NCBI RefSeq assembly: GCF_021442385.1
Contig: NZ_MUZA01000003.1
Span: 62,001-126,000 of the forward strand
Source: Micromonospora sp. MH99
GTDB lineage: Bacteria; Actinomycetota; Actinomycetes; Mycobacteriales; Micromonosporaceae
Length of the DNA: 64,000 nt
Reading direction: 5' to 3'
Position 1 is the stretch's first letter. Each line of letters starts with the position of its first letter. Below, one piece after another: positions 18,733 to 29,484 of the stretch. The translations under genes and the position numbers were made by a program. The notes below the pieces were generated by a model. It ran no database searches. It saw nothing but the letters and a program-made list of their open reading frames with translations, and was not told the DNA's origin.

Positions 18733-18816
18733 GATCCACCGGGCCCGACCGCCCGGGCCGAGGCCACCCCGGGTTGGGACCACCCGGGCCGGGACCACCC
18801 GGAGCCCGGGCGGGTC

Positions 18817-18830
18817 GGGACCTTCGGCCC
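18817..18830. promoter_or_regulatory. Candidate DevR (DosR) box before devR
   Basis: GGGACCTTCGGCCC is close to the DosR core GGGACTTTNGKCCC. It ends 35 nt before the devR ATG, so it could mediate autoregulation. Extra GGGAC half-sites occur at 18776 and 18791. Confidence 0.6.
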
Positions 18831-18865
18831 GTGCACCCGTCGCTCGGCACCTGTAGAAACGAGGG

Positions 18866-19504
18866 ATGATCCGCGTCTTCCTCCTCGACGACCACGAGGT
18901 CGTCCGCCGTGGCCTGGCCGACCTGCTGCAGAGCAGCGGGGACATCGAGGTGGTCGGCGAGTCCGGCTCCGCGCAGGAGGCGTCCCGCCGCATCCCGGCG
19001 CTGCGGCCCGACGTGGCGATCCTCGACGCACGCCTGCCCGACGGCAACGGCATCGACGTGTGCCGCGACATCCGGGCCGTCGACTCGTCCATCAAGGGCC
19101 TGATCCTCACCTCGTACGAGGACGACGAGGCGCTGTTCGCCGCGATCATGGCGGGGGCCGCCGGGTACGTGCTCAAGCAGATCCGCGGCACCGACCTGGT
19201 CGACGCGGTGCGCCGGGTCGCGGCCGGGCAGTCCCTGCTCGACCCGGCGATCACCACCCGCGTGTTGGAGCGCATCCGCAACGGCGTCGAGCAGCCGCGC
19301 GAGTTGAAGTCGCTCACCGAGCAGGAGCGGCGGATCCTGGAGTACGTGGCCGAGGGGCTGACCAACCGCGAGATCGCGGGGAAGATGTTCCTCGCCGAGA
19401 AGACGGTGAAGAACTACGTCTCCAGTGTGCTGGCCAAGCTCGGCCTGGAGCGCCGCACCCAGGCCGCCGTCCTGGCCACCCGGCTGCTGGGTAAGACGCC
19501 CTGA
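18866..19504 (+). CDS. devR: DevR/DosR-like NarL-family response regulator
   Basis: 212 residues. The receiver domain has the acidic pair Asp8-Asp9, the phospho-acceptor Asp54 in AILDARLPDG (same number as in mycobacterial DevR), a Ser/Thr switch in LTSYED and Lys104 in YVLKQ. The C-terminal LuxR-type HTH (~145-205) has LTEQERRILEYVAEGLTNREIA and the recognition stretch EKTVKNYVSSVLAKLG. The likely kinase is encoded convergently just downstream (DevS). Expected role: activating hypoxia/NO/stasis genes, including its neighbours, through GGGAC-type boxes; one such box lies in its own promoter. Confidence 0.85.
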   Translation: MIRVFLLDDHEVVRRGLADLLQSSGDIEVVGESGSAQEASRRIPALRPDVAILDARLPDGNGIDVCRDIRAVDSSIKGLILTSYEDDEALFAAIMAGAAGYVLKQIRGTDLVDAVRRVAAGQSLLDPAITTRVLERIRNGVEQPRELKSLTEQERRILEYVAEGLTNREIAGKMFLAEKTVKNYVSSVLAKLGLERRTQAAVLATRLLGKTP

Positions 19505-19519
19505 CCCGGCCCGCGCCGG

Positions 19520-21295
<1,776 letters not shown>

Positions 21296-22291
21296 TCAGG
21301 CCCGCTCGCCGCGCACCGCTGAGGTGTCCACCACCTGCTCGCCGGTCAGTCGCGGGGTGTGCGGTGGGCCGGCGTGTGCCGGGTCCGCGATCCCCATGCG
21401 CAGCACGAGGTACGGGTAGCCGATGCCGGCGAGCATCTGGCGCAGGGTCTGCCGGGTGCCAGGGACCTCCACCACCGCGCTGAGCGGCACCATCGACACG
21501 CCGAGTCGGGTGGCGGTCAGCCAGGCGGCGGAGAGGGCTTCACCGGCGCGCAGCCAGCTGTCCCGCTCGTCCTCGTCGCCGTGCAGCAGCGCGTACACCG
21601 CCGCGCGGTCGTGACCGGGGCCGACCGGCAGGCTGCCGGGGCGGCCGAAGTCGCGGCCCGGCACGGTTGTCTGCGGCGGCTGCTCGGGCAGCACCTCGGC
21701 CGGCAGGCCGGTGCCGGTGCCAGCCCGGCTGGTCCAGTACGCCAGTTCGGCGCGCAGCTCCGGGTCCTCGGCCTCGACCGTGTCGGCGTGCCCGGCCGTG
21801 GCGGCCAACTCCAGCAACTGGTCGCGGTCGAGGACCTGGAGTCGGCCGCCCTCGGCGGTGACCGCTCGCGCGATCTCCCCGATCGCGTCGGTGGGCACCG
21901 GCTCGTCGCTGACCGGCCGCCGGTCGGTGTGCCGCACCGACATGCACTGCACCATGCGCATGGCGTCCGGGTCGGCGGCCGTCCGGCTCAGGTCGGTCAG
22001 GCGTGCCAGCAGGCTGGGGTCGCCCGGGTCGGGCAGGCGCTGCACCACCGCGCGCCAGCCCTCGGCGGCGAGCGCCAGCCGGGCGTGGTGCAGGGCGGCG
22101 CCGCAGCTGATCGCCAGGAGTCGTCCCTCCGGATCGCTGGCGGTGAGCTGCCGGTCGGCGACCGTGTGCAGCTCCAGCGCGTCGGGGAGCACCCGCCAGC
22201 GCCACGGCTGCGTGTTGTGCACCGAGGGGGCGTGGCCGGCGGTGGTGGCGGCCTCCGCCAGCGCGGTCGTCAGCTGACTGTCCTGACTCAT
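21296..22291 (-). CDS. Acg-type nitroreductase-fold protein, copy 2
   Basis: 331 residues with the same signature as copy 1 (HAPSVHNTQPWRW near residue 30). The ATG at 22291 is chosen because GGAAAGG lies eight nt upstream; an in-frame ATG 27 nt further out has no better site. The role is presumably flavin binding or quinone/nitro reduction under hypoxia. It precedes devS on the same strand by 42 nt. A candidate DevR box (22389-22402) sits ~100 nt upstream in the space shared with the metal ATPase. Confidence 0.8.
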   Translation of the reverse strand: MSQDSQLTTALAEAATTAGHAPSVHNTQPWRWRVLPDALELHTVADRQLTASDPEGRLLAISCGAALHHARLALAAEGWRAVVQRLPDPGDPSLLARLTDLSRTAADPDAMRMVQCMSVRHTDRRPVSDEPVPTDAIGEIARAVTAEGGRLQVLDRDQLLELAATAGHADTVEAEDPELRAELAYWTSRAGTGTGLPAEVLPEQPPQTTVPGRDFGRPGSLPVGPGHDRAAVYALLHGDEDERDSWLRAGEALSAAWLTATRLGVSMVPLSAVVEVPGTRQTLRQMLAGIGYPYLVLRMGIADPAHAGPPHTPRLTGEQVVDTSAVRGERA

Positions 22292-22388
22292 CGTCACGAC
22301 CTTTCCGTCTCTGCCCATCGTGCCTCACCTGGCGTGGTCGCGCGGTGTGTTGCCGCTCCATCCTGCGGCATCGGCCGGGGGCGTGCAG

Positions 22389-22402
22389 GGGCCAGAGGTC
22401 CC
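22389..22402. promoter_or_regulatory. Candidate DevR (DosR) box in divergent promoter
   Basis: GGGCCAGAGGTCCC, read on the minus strand as GGGAC-CTCT-GGCCC. It lies between nitroreductase copy 2 (-) and the P-type ATPase (+) and shares GGGAC-N4-GGCCC with the two sites near devR. Confidence 0.6.
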
Positions 22403-22504
22403 GACCGCGGTGGGTCGTTGCGCCTCCCCGGACGGGCCGGCCGACACCCGTCGCGCCGCCGCCCAGGGCGGGAAAAACCGTGCGGTGTGCCGTCGAGGAG
22501 GGTC

Positions 22505-24871
22505 GTGGGCTGCGACGATTCGCAGGTGGCAGCCGAGTCGACCGAGTGCGTGCCGGAGCGGCCGGCCCGCAGCCGCATCCGGCGGTGGGGAACGTGGACG
22601 CCGCTGGTCGGGCTGGGCGTCGCGGTGCTGGCGGGCGCGGCGCTGCGGATCGCGGGCCGCCCCGGCGCCGCCGACCTGATCTGGGCCGCCGTCACGGTGG
22701 CCGCGCTGCTGCCCGCCGTCTGGTCGATGCTGCGGGCGTTCTGGCACCGGCACTTCGGTGTGGACGTGATCGCCGTACTGGCCCTGGCCGGTGCGCTCGG
22801 CGTCGGCGAGTACCTGGCCGGGGCGGTGATCGCCGTGATGGTGGCGACCGGACGGTCGCTGGAGGCGTACGCGCAGCGCCGGGCGACGCGCGACCTGCGG
22901 GCCCTGCTGGAGCGGGCCCCGCGTACCGCGCGTCGGCGGGGGCCGGGCGGCACGATCGAGGTGGTGCCGCTGGACCGGGTGGCGGCGGCGGATCGGCTGC
23001 TGGTCGGGCCCGGTGACGTGGTGCCTGTCGACGGGACCGTCGACGAGGCGGCCACGCTGGACGAGTCGGTGGTGACCGGCGAGTCGCGGCTGGTCCAGCG
23101 GGCGGCGGGCGAGGCGGTGGCCAGTGGCGTGGTCAACGCCGGCGCGGGGTTCGGCATGCGGGCGACGAAGAACGCGGCGCAGAGCACGTACGCGGGGATC
23201 GTCCGGTTGGCCGAGGAGGCGACCGCCCACCGGGCCCCGATGGTCCGGCTCGCGGACCGGTACGCCGCCGCGTTCGTGCCGTTCACGCTGGTGCTGGCCG
23301 GGCTGGCGTGGCTGCTCTCCGGCGACGTGGTCCGGGCGGTGGCGGTGCTGGTGGTGGCCACCCCCTGCCCGCTGCTGCTGGCCACCCCGATCGCGATCGT
23401 GTCCGGGTTGTCCCGGGTGGCCCGGCGCGGGGTGCTGGTCCGCGACGGTGGCGCGTTGGAGCTGCTCGGACGGGCCCGGACGCTGCTGGTGGACAAGACC
23501 GGCACGTTGACGGCCGGCCGCCCGCGTACCGCCGAGACGGTGGTCGCGCCGGGCGGTGACCGGGACGAGGTGCTGCGGCTCGCCGCATCGGTGGAGCAGC
23601 TCTCCCCGCACGTGCTGGCCACCGCCCTGGTCCGGCACGCCCGCGAGCGGGGGCTGGCGCTGACCGAGCCGACCGGGGTGACCGAGGAGCCGGGGCGCGG
23701 CGTCAGCGGCCGGGTCGACGGGCGGCTCATCCGGGTCGGGCAGCTCGCCGGCGAGTTGCCCGAGTGGGCCGACCGGGCGCGGTCCCGCACCGAGCTGGCC
23801 GGCTGGTCCGCGGTGTGGGTCAGCGAGGACGGCGGCCCGCTCGGCGCGATCCTGCTGGAGGATCCGGTACGCCCCGACGCCCGCCGGACCGTACGCCGGC
23901 TGCGCGCGGCGGGGCTGCGGCGCATCGTGATGGTCACCGGCGACCGGCCGGCGACCGCCGCGCAGGTCGCCGAGGCCGTCGATGTGGACGACGTGCTCGC
24001 CCGCTGCACGCCGCAGGAGAAGGTGGGCCGGGTCCGGGCGGAGGCCGACCGGGCCGTCACGGTGATGGTCGGTGACGGGGTGAACGACGCCCCGGCGCTG
24101 GCTCAGGCGCACGTCGGTGTCGCGATGGGCGCTACGGGCGCCAGCGCCTCCGCGGACGTGGCGGATGCGGTGCTCACCGTGGACCGGTTGGACCGGCTCG
24201 CCGACGCGGTCGAGATCGCCCGCTACGCACGCCGGATCGCGGTGCAGAGCGCCACCGTCGGGATGGGCCTCGCGGTGCTGGCGATGCTCGTGGCGGCGGT
24301 CGGCCGGCTGCCCCCGGTCGCCGGCGCGTTCCTCCAGGAGGGCATCGACGTGCTGGTGATCCTCAACGCGCTGCGGGCCCTCGGTGGTGGGCTGCGCCGT
24401 CGGGACGTCCCGCCGCGTACCCGGGAGCTGCTCGCCCGCTACGCCGGGGAACACCAGGAGGTACGCGATGTGCTGGCCGGGCTGCGCGACACCGCCGACC
24501 TGGTCGCCACCGACCCGGCCTCCCCGAGGTGCCTGCCGGCGGTACGCGAGACGCACCGCCGGCTGACCGAACGGGTGCTGCCGCACGAGGCCGCCGAGGA
24601 ACGGCAGCTCTATCCCGCCCTGGCCGACCCGCTGGGCAGCGGCGAGGCGACCTCGACGATGAGCCGGGCACACGTGGAGATCCGCCGACAGGTCGACCTG
24701 CTGGGCGCGCAGCTCGCCCAGACCGCCGACGGCCGGCTGCGCCCGGATCAGGTGCCCGACCTGCTCGCCACCCTCTACGGGTTGGACGCGGTGCTGCGTC
24801 TGCACCTGGCCCAGGAAGAGGAGGAGTTCTTCTCGCTCGACCCGTCCGACCCGGTGCCCGAACGCCGCTGA
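22505..24871 (+). CDS. P1B-5-type metal-transport ATPase with C-terminal hemerythrin domain
   Basis: 788 residues from GTG 22505 (GAGGAGG just upstream); GTG 22526 is an alternative. It has P-type ATPase motifs: TGES in the actuator domain, DKTGTLT with phosphorylated Asp330, and GDGVNDAPAL. The transmembrane metal motif is T286-P287-C288 (ATPCPLLLATP) instead of CPC, which defines subgroup P1B-5. There is no N-terminal metal-binding domain. The usual HP dipeptide of the nucleotide domain reads HV (LSPHVLA). From ~640 to the end a hemerythrin-like four-helix domain shows spaced ligands (GEHQEV, LPHEAAEERQLYP, SRAHVEI, LRLHLAQEEEEFF) expected to hold a di-iron, O2-reactive centre. Members of this group are linked to Fe/Ni/Co transport. 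The substrate here is unproven. Confidence 0.85.
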   Translation: MGCDDSQVAAESTECVPERPARSRIRRWGTWTPLVGLGVAVLAGAALRIAGRPGAADLIWAAVTVAALLPAVWSMLRAFWHRHFGVDVIAVLALAGALGVGEYLAGAVIAVMVATGRSLEAYAQRRATRDLRALLERAPRTARRRGPGGTIEVVPLDRVAAADRLLVGPGDVVPVDGTVDEAATLDESVVTGESRLVQRAAGEAVASGVVNAGAGFGMRATKNAAQSTYAGIVRLAEEATAHRAPMVRLADRYAAAFVPFTLVLAGLAWLLSGDVVRAVAVLVVATPCPLLLATPIAIVSGLSRVARRGVLVRDGGALELLGRARTLLVDKTGTLTAGRPRTAETVVAPGGDRDEVLRLAASVEQLSPHVLATALVRHARERGLALTEPTGVTEEPGRGVSGRVDGRLIRVGQLAGELPEWADRARSRTELAGWSAVWVSEDGGPLGAILLEDPVRPDARRTVRRLRAAGLRRIVMVTGDRPATAAQVAEAVDVDDVLARCTPQEKVGRVRAEADRAVTVMVGDGVNDAPALAQAHVGVAMGATGASASADVADAVLTVDRLDRLADAVEIARYARRIAVQSATVGMGLAVLAMLVAAVGRLPPVAGAFLQEGIDVLVILNALRALGGGLRRRDVPPRTRELLARYAGEHQEVRDVLAGLRDTADLVATDPASPRCLPAVRETHRRLTERVLPHEAAEERQLYPALADPLGSGEATSTMSRAHVEIRRQVDLLGAQLAQTADGRLRPDQVPDLLATLYGLDAVLRLHLAQEEEEFFSLDPSDPVPERR

Positions 24872-24890
24872 GAGCTGCCGCTCAGCGTTC
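24860..24890. terminator. Hairpin overlapping two convergent stop codons
   Basis: GAACG-(3-nt bulge)-CTGAG at 24860-24872 pairs with CTCAGCGTTC at 24881-24890. It overlaps the ends of the ATPase gene (+) and the USP gene (-), which are only 10 nt apart. A short bidirectional terminator is plausible. Confidence 0.4.
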
Positions 24891-25727
24891 GCGGACGACC
24901 GCGACCGGGCAGCCGGCGTGCTGGATCACCTGCTGGCTGACCGAGCCGAGCAGCATCCCGGCCAGCCCACCCCGGCCCCGACTGCCGACCACCACCAACT
25001 GCGCGGACCGGCTCGACTCGATGAGCGTCCCGGCCGGACTGCCCGCGACGAGGTCGAGCGTGATGTCCAGCTCGGGGAACGTCCGCCGCCACGGCTCCAG
25101 CGCCTCCTCGACGGCGGCCTGCTCGTCCGGCGCTCCGGCCGCCCCACCGGGGCCGGGGGTCCAGGCGTGCAGCACGCGCAGCGGCACCCGACGTTGGGCG
25201 GCCCGCTCGGCCGCGAACCCGAGCGCCACCAGCGACGGCTCCGAACCGTCCACCCCGACCGCCACCGGGGCCGGTGGCCCGCTGGCGGTCCCGTCGCGGA
25301 CCACCACGACCGGGCAGTGCGCGTGCGCGGCGACCGCCACCGCCGTCGACCCGGCCAGCAGCCCGCCGAACCCGCCGTGGCCCCGGCTGCCGAGCACCAG
25401 CAGCCCCGCGTCGGTCGAGCGCTCCTGCAACACCAGGGCCGGCGGCCCGTCGTACACCTCGCTGGTGATCGTCAGGCCGGGGTGTGCGGCGGTGGCGTCC
25501 GCCGCAGCCTTGCGGACCAGGTCGTCCGCCTGCCGCCGGGCGGTGTCGTCCGGCCAGACGCCGGGCGCCACGCCCGGACCGACCCAACTGGCAACTGTCA
25601 GCCACTCGAAGACGTACGCCAGCCGCACCGGCTGGCCGCTGTGCTCGGCCTCGGCCAGCGCCCAGGTAAGGGCCACCGACGCGTCGGTGGAGCCGTCGTA
25701 GCCGACCAGGATCTCCGCGTCCCGCAC
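24882..25727 (-). CDS. Tandem-domain universal stress protein
   Basis: 281 residues made of two USP domains. Both C-terminal halves keep the ATP-binding pattern G-2x-G-9x-G-S/T: GSRGHGGFGGLLAGST (~residues 115-130) and GSRGRGGLAGMLLGSV (~250-265). Such double USPs are standard members of DosR-type regulons, where they bind ATP and slow growth. It lies 10 nt after the phosphoketolase gene and is the last gene of a likely USP-phosphoketolase-USP operon. Confidence 0.85.
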   Translation of the reverse strand: MRDAEILVGYDGSTDASVALTWALAEAEHSGQPVRLAYVFEWLTVASWVGPGVAPGVWPDDTARRQADDLVRKAAADATAAHPGLTITSEVYDGPPALVLQERSTDAGLLVLGSRGHGGFGGLLAGSTAVAVAAHAHCPVVVVRDGTASGPPAPVAVGVDGSEPSLVALGFAAERAAQRRVPLRVLHAWTPGPGGAAGAPDEQAAVEEALEPWRRTFPELDITLDLVAGSPAGTLIESSRSAQLVVVGSRGRGGLAGMLLGSVSQQVIQHAGCPVAVVRER

Positions 25728-25737
25728 GTCGTCCTCC

Positions 25738-28131
25738 TCAGGGGTTCATCGGGTCGGTCTCGCGGACCCAGCGCCACTCGGCGACCCGGGGGTCGTCCTC
25801 GCCGTGTTCGCGCGTGTAGTCGCGGGCGGCCTGGCGCGCGTCGACCATCTGCTGGCGCAGGTGCGCGGCGCGGGCGCCGAGGCCGGGCACCCGGTCGATG
25901 ACGTCGATGACCAGGTGGAACCGGTCCAGGTCGTTGAGCATCACCATGTCGAACGGAGTGGTGGTGGTGCCCTCCTCCTTGTACCCGCGCACGTGCAGGT
26001 TGTCATGGTTGGAGCGGCGGTAGGTCAGGCGGTGGATCAGCCACGGGTAGCCGTGGTAGGCGAAGATGACGGGCCGGTCCGCGGTGAAGATGGTGTCAAA
26101 TTCCTTGTCCGGCAGGCCGTGCGGGTGTTCGGTGTCCGGCTGCAGGCGCATCAGGTCGACCACGTTGACCAGCCGCACCTTCAGCTCCGGCAGGTGCTCG
26201 CGCAGCAGTTCGGTGGCGGCCAGTGTCTCCAGGGTGGGCACGTCACCGCAGCAGGCCAGGACGACGTCCGGCTCGCTGCCGCCGTCGCTGCTGGCCCACT
26301 CCCAGATGCCCAGGCCGCGCCGGGTGTGCTGGATCGCCTCCTGCATCGTCAGCCAGTTCGGCGACGGCTGCTTACCGGCCACCACGACGTTGATGTAGTG
26401 CCGGCTGCGCAGGCAGTGGTCCATGGTGGAGAGCAAGGTGTTCGCGTCCGGCGGCAGGTAGACCCGCACCACCTCGGCCTTCTTGTTGACCACGTGGTCG
26501 ATGAAGCCCGGGTCCTGGTGCGAGAAGCCGTTGTGGTCCTGCCGCCAGACATGGCTGGACAACAGGTAGTTCAGCGAGGCGAGGGGCTGGCGCCAGGGAA
26601 TCGCCCGGGTCACCTTCAGCCACTTGGCGTGCTGGTTGACCATCGAGTCGACGATGTGGATGAACGCCTCGTAGCTGGTGAACACGCCGTGCCTGCCGGT
26701 CAGCAGGTAACCCTCCAGCCAGCCCTGGCACAGGTGCTCGGAGAGCACCTCCATGACCCGGCCGTCGGGGGAGAGGTGGTCGTCGCCGGGGACGGTGCGA
26801 GCGACCCAGGCACGGTCGGTCACCTCGAAGGCGGCGCCCAACCGGTTGGACGCGACCTCGTCCGGGCCGAACAGCCGGAACGTCTGCGGGTTGGCGATGA
26901 TCACGTCACGGATCCACGGTCCGAGGACCCCTGTCGCGCCGGCCATCGGCTGGCCCGGCTCGGGGACGTCCACGCCGTAGTCGCGGAAGTCGGGCAGGGT
27001 CAGGTCGCGCAGGACCACGCCGCCGTTGGTGACCGGGTTGGCGCTCATCCGCCGGTCACCGCGGGGCGGCAGCGTCCGCAGCTCCTCGACCGGGGCGCCG
27101 GTGGCGTCGAACAGCTCCTCCGGCCGGTAGCTGCGCAGCCAGTGCTCCAGCTCGTCCAGGTGGGCGGGGTTGTCGCGGACGCCCGACAGTGGCACCTGGT
27201 GGGCGTGGTACGTGCCCTCCACCTGGGTGCCGTCGACCTCGCGCGGGCCCGTCCAGCCCTTCGGCGTCCGCAGCACGATCATCGGCCAGCGGGGGCGCTC
27301 GACGACACCACCGGAACGGGCCCGCCGCTGGATCTCGGCGATCTCGTCCAGCGCCCGGTCCAGCGTCGCGGCGAGGGTGCGGTGCACCACGGCCGGGTCG
27401 TCGCCGGACACCACGTACGGCTGGTAGCCCGAACCCCGCATGATGTCGAGCAGGTCGGCCTCGGGGATCCGGGCCAGCACGGTCGGGTTGGCGATCTTGT
27501 AGCCGTTGAGGTGCAGGATGGGCAGCACCGCGCCGTCGCGGGCCGGGTTCAGGAAGACGTTGGAGAGCCAACTGCCGGCCAGCGGCCCGGTCTCCGCCTC
27601 GCCGTCGCCGACGACGCAGGCCACCACGAGGTCCGGGTTGTCGAACGCGGCGCCGTAGGCGTGGCTCAGGGCGTACCCGAGCTCGCCGCCCTCGTGGATC
27701 GAGCCCGGCACGTCCGCCGCGACGTGGCTGGGAATGCCGCCCGGGAAGGAGAACTGCCGGAACAGCCGGGCCATCCCGGCCTCGTCGCGCGCCACATCGT
27801 GGTAGCGCTCCGACCAGGTGCCCTCCAGCCAGGTGTTGGCCACGATCGCCGGGCCGCCGTGCCCGGGGCCGGTGACCAGCATCGCGTTCAGGTCGCGGGC
27901 GACGATCACACGGTTGAGGTGCGCGTAGATCAGGTTGAGCCCGGGGCTGGTGCCCCAGTGCCCGAGCAGCCGTGGCTTGATGTCGTCGGGGGTCAGCGGC
28001 TCGCGCAGCAGGGGGTTGCCCAGCAGGTAGATCTGCCCGACGGTGAGGTAGTTCGCGGCACGCCAGTAGGCGTCCAGTCGGCGCAGCTCGTCGTCGGTGA
28101 GTGCGCGCTGCACGTCGAGAGCGATGTCCAT
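25738..28131 (-). CDS. xfp: Xylulose-5-phosphate/fructose-6-phosphate phosphoketolase
   Basis: 797 residues, the full family length. This thiamine-diphosphate enzyme splits xylulose-5-P or fructose-6-P with phosphate to acetyl phosphate plus an aldose phosphate. Visible family motifs are [30 protein letters not shown] and the TPP-binding [16 protein letters not shown]. The central and C-terminal transketolase-like domains are complete. Flanked by universal stress genes, it may supply acetyl phosphate (and ATP through acetate kinase) under low oxygen. That link is inference from context. Confidence 0.92.
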   Translation of the reverse strand: MDIALDVQRALTDDELRRLDAYWRAANYLTVGQIYLLGNPLLREPLTPDDIKPRLLGHWGTSPGLNLIYAHLNRVIVARDLNAMLVTGPGHGGPAIVANTWLEGTWSERYHDVARDEAGMARLFRQFSFPGGIPSHVAADVPGSIHEGGELGYALSHAYGAAFDNPDLVVACVVGDGEAETGPLAGSWLSNVFLNPARDGAVLPILHLNGYKIANPTVLARIPEADLLDIMRGSGYQPYVVSGDDPAVVHRTLAATLDRALDEIAEIQRRARSGGVVERPRWPMIVLRTPKGWTGPREVDGTQVEGTYHAHQVPLSGVRDNPAHLDELEHWLRSYRPEELFDATGAPVEELRTLPPRGDRRMSANPVTNGGVVLRDLTLPDFRDYGVDVPEPGQPMAGATGVLGPWIRDVIIANPQTFRLFGPDEVASNRLGAAFEVTDRAWVARTVPGDDHLSPDGRVMEVLSEHLCQGWLEGYLLTGRHGVFTSYEAFIHIVDSMVNQHAKWLKVTRAIPWRQPLASLNYLLSSHVWRQDHNGFSHQDPGFIDHVVNKKAEVVRVYLPPDANTLLSTMDHCLRSRHYINVVVAGKQPSPNWLTMQEAIQHTRRGLGIWEWASSDGGSEPDVVLACCGDVPTLETLAATELLREHLPELKVRLVNVVDLMRLQPDTEHPHGLPDKEFDTIFTADRPVIFAYHGYPWLIHRLTYRRSNHDNLHVRGYKEEGTTTTPFDMVMLNDLDRFHLVIDVIDRVPGLGARAAHLRQQMVDARQAARDYTREHGEDDPRVAEWRWVRETDPMNP

Positions 28132-28196
28132 CTGCTGCCTCTCGCGGGTAGTGGGCGGGTCTCGGTGTCCAGCCTCGCCGCCGCCGACGCGGCCGG

Positions 28197-29057
28197 TCAG
28201 GGCCGTTGGTCCCGGGCCGGGCGGGCGTCGGGCCCGGTGAGTGGCATCTCGGCCAGGCCGCGTACGACGACCACCGGGGCGGGGGAGTGGTAGAGCAGGG
28301 ACTGGGCGACCGCGCCGAGCATGGCTCGTCCCGGTTCGTCGCCCCGGGCGGCGACAACCGCCACCTGCGCCGACCGGGACGTGTCGACGAGCACCTGCCC
28401 GGGATCACCGCGGACGACCCGGCACTCGGTGGGCACCCCGCTGTGGGGGTCGGCGTGGCGGGCCAGTGCCTCGCTGAGCTGCTCGGCGACCGCGTCGGTG
28501 TCCTCGTCGCTCTCGACCACCCGCAGCGCCACGAGGCGGGCGTCGCGCCCGCGGGCGCAGTCCACTGCCCACCGCAGGGCGAGGTGTGAGCTGGGGGAGC
28601 CGTCCACCCCGACCAGGACGGGGCCCTGCGGCGGCGGTTCGCGGCGGACCACCAGCAGCGGGCAGTTGGCTCGCGCGGCCAACTGCACGGCGGACGTCTC
28701 GGCCGGGACGCACTGGCCGCTGCCGGCCATTCCGCTGTCGCCGACGGCCAGCAGGAAGGCCGTCTCGGACCGGCGGATGAGGGTGGGCAGCAGGCCGCTC
28801 TCGACGATCTCGGCGCGTACGGTCAGGCCGGGTTCGACCTGGTGGGCGAGCTGGGCGGCCCGGGTGATCAGGTTCTCGGCCTCGTCCCGCGGCGCGGCGA
28901 CGGTCTCCGCCGCGAAGGCCGCCTGCCAGTCGAAGGTGTGTATGACGTGCAGGGGTCGGTCGTGTCCGGCGGCTTCCTGCGCGGCCTGCTCCACGACCGG
29001 AAGGTCACCGTCCGAGCCGAGGCCGACCAGCACCTCCGCGTCGGCGGATACCGCCAT
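28197..29057 (-). CDS. Tandem-domain universal stress protein with degenerate ATP sites
   Basis: 286 residues and two USP-like domains. The start ATG at 29057 is behind GGGAGGTGATATCC, a very strong ribosome site. The ATP loops are eroded: domain 1 reads [16 protein letters not shown] and domain 2 [15 protein letters not shown], without a clean G-2x-G. It is therefore probably of the non-ATP-binding USP type. It is the first gene of the USP-phosphoketolase-USP run (65-nt gap to phosphoketolase). No GGGAC-N4-GGCCC box is visible in its 140-nt upstream space. Confidence 0.75.
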   Translation of the reverse strand: MAVSADAEVLVGLGSDGDLPVVEQAAQEAAGHDRPLHVIHTFDWQAAFAAETVAAPRDEAENLITRAAQLAHQVEPGLTVRAEIVESGLLPTLIRRSETAFLLAVGDSGMAGSGQCVPAETSAVQLAARANCPLLVVRREPPPQGPVLVGVDGSPSSHLALRWAVDCARGRDARLVALRVVESDEDTDAVAEQLSEALARHADPHSGVPTECRVVRGDPGQVLVDTSRSAQVAVVAARGDEPGRAMLGAVAQSLLYHSPAPVVVVRGLAEMPLTGPDARPARDQRP

Positions 29058-29200
29058 CGGATATCACCTCCCGGGCGTCGCGCCCGGCACGACCGCGCTG
29101 TCTCCTGACCGAGGGTAGTCGTGTGGTGACGGCGGCGGGCCGGTTCGGGCCGCGCCGACGGGCCTGCGGTGGTCGGCACGTCGGGGTCGACGTGATCGGC

Positions 29201-29247
29201 GTCAACAAAAGTTGACAGCGGTGAGGCTGTCAACGTATGTTGACGGC
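29201..29247 (+). promoter_or_regulatory. Double-palindrome operator overlapping a leaderless sigma-70-type promoter
   Basis: There are two perfect 16-bp palindromes, GTCAAC-AAAA-GTTGAC (29201-29216) and GTCAAC-GTAT-GTTGAC (29229-29244), with centres 28 bp apart. The -35 box TTGACA (29212-29217, consensus) uses the right arm of the first. The -10 box TATGTT (29236-29241) lies in the second, with an 18-bp spacer. Transcription should begin at ~29248, which is the ATG itself, and no Shine-Dalgarno site exists. Binding at either palindrome would cover the promoter. Confidence 0.75.
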
Positions 29248-29484
29248 ATGAGTCAGGCGACGGAACTCGCGGCGGCAGCCGGCAGCACCGACCCCCGGGT
29301 CGGGCTGCGCGCCGTCCGCGCGCTGCGCCGGCTGCTCGAGCGACTCGAGGTGGTCCAGGTGGACAACGCCCGTCGACAGGGCTGGTCCTGGCAGGAGATC
29401 GCCGACGCGCTCGAGGTCAGCCGGCAGGCGGTGCACAAGAAACACGCTGGGCGACCGGCGGTCAACTCATCCTGGGAGGCGTGA
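29248..29484 (+). CDS. Small HTH regulator, probably autoregulatory
   Basis: 78 residues. The C-terminal half holds a helix-turn-helix (WSWQEIADALEVSRQAVHKKH, residues ~49-69, split here only by turn G/L). The N-terminal half is a charged helix. It starts at ATG 29248, exactly where the promoter predicts the first transcribed base. Two palindromes just upstream are natural binding sites for it. Its TGA overlaps the ATG of the Clp-N gene (TGATG), so the two are translationally coupled. In actinomycetes such regulators accompany ClpC-N-like proteins. The ligand or signal is unknown. Confidence 0.75.
   Translation: MSQATELAAAAGSTDPRVGLRAVRALRRLLERLEVVQVDNARRQGWSWQEIADALEVSRQAVHKKHAGRPAVNSSWEA

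Noticed and set aside
18770..18812. Additional full DevR boxes in the GGGACC repeats before devR
   Set aside because: GGGAC occurs at 18776 and 18791, but the second half-site is at the wrong distance. They are at best half-sites.
22325..24805. An 826-codon minus-strand frame opposite the P-type ATPase
   Set aside because: The plus strand has all P-type ATPase motifs. The minus frame is Arg/His/Pro-rich noise.
25804..28293. An 829-codon plus-strand frame opposite the phosphoketolase
   Set aside because: It is a shadow; the minus strand is a full-length phosphoketolase with TPP motifs.
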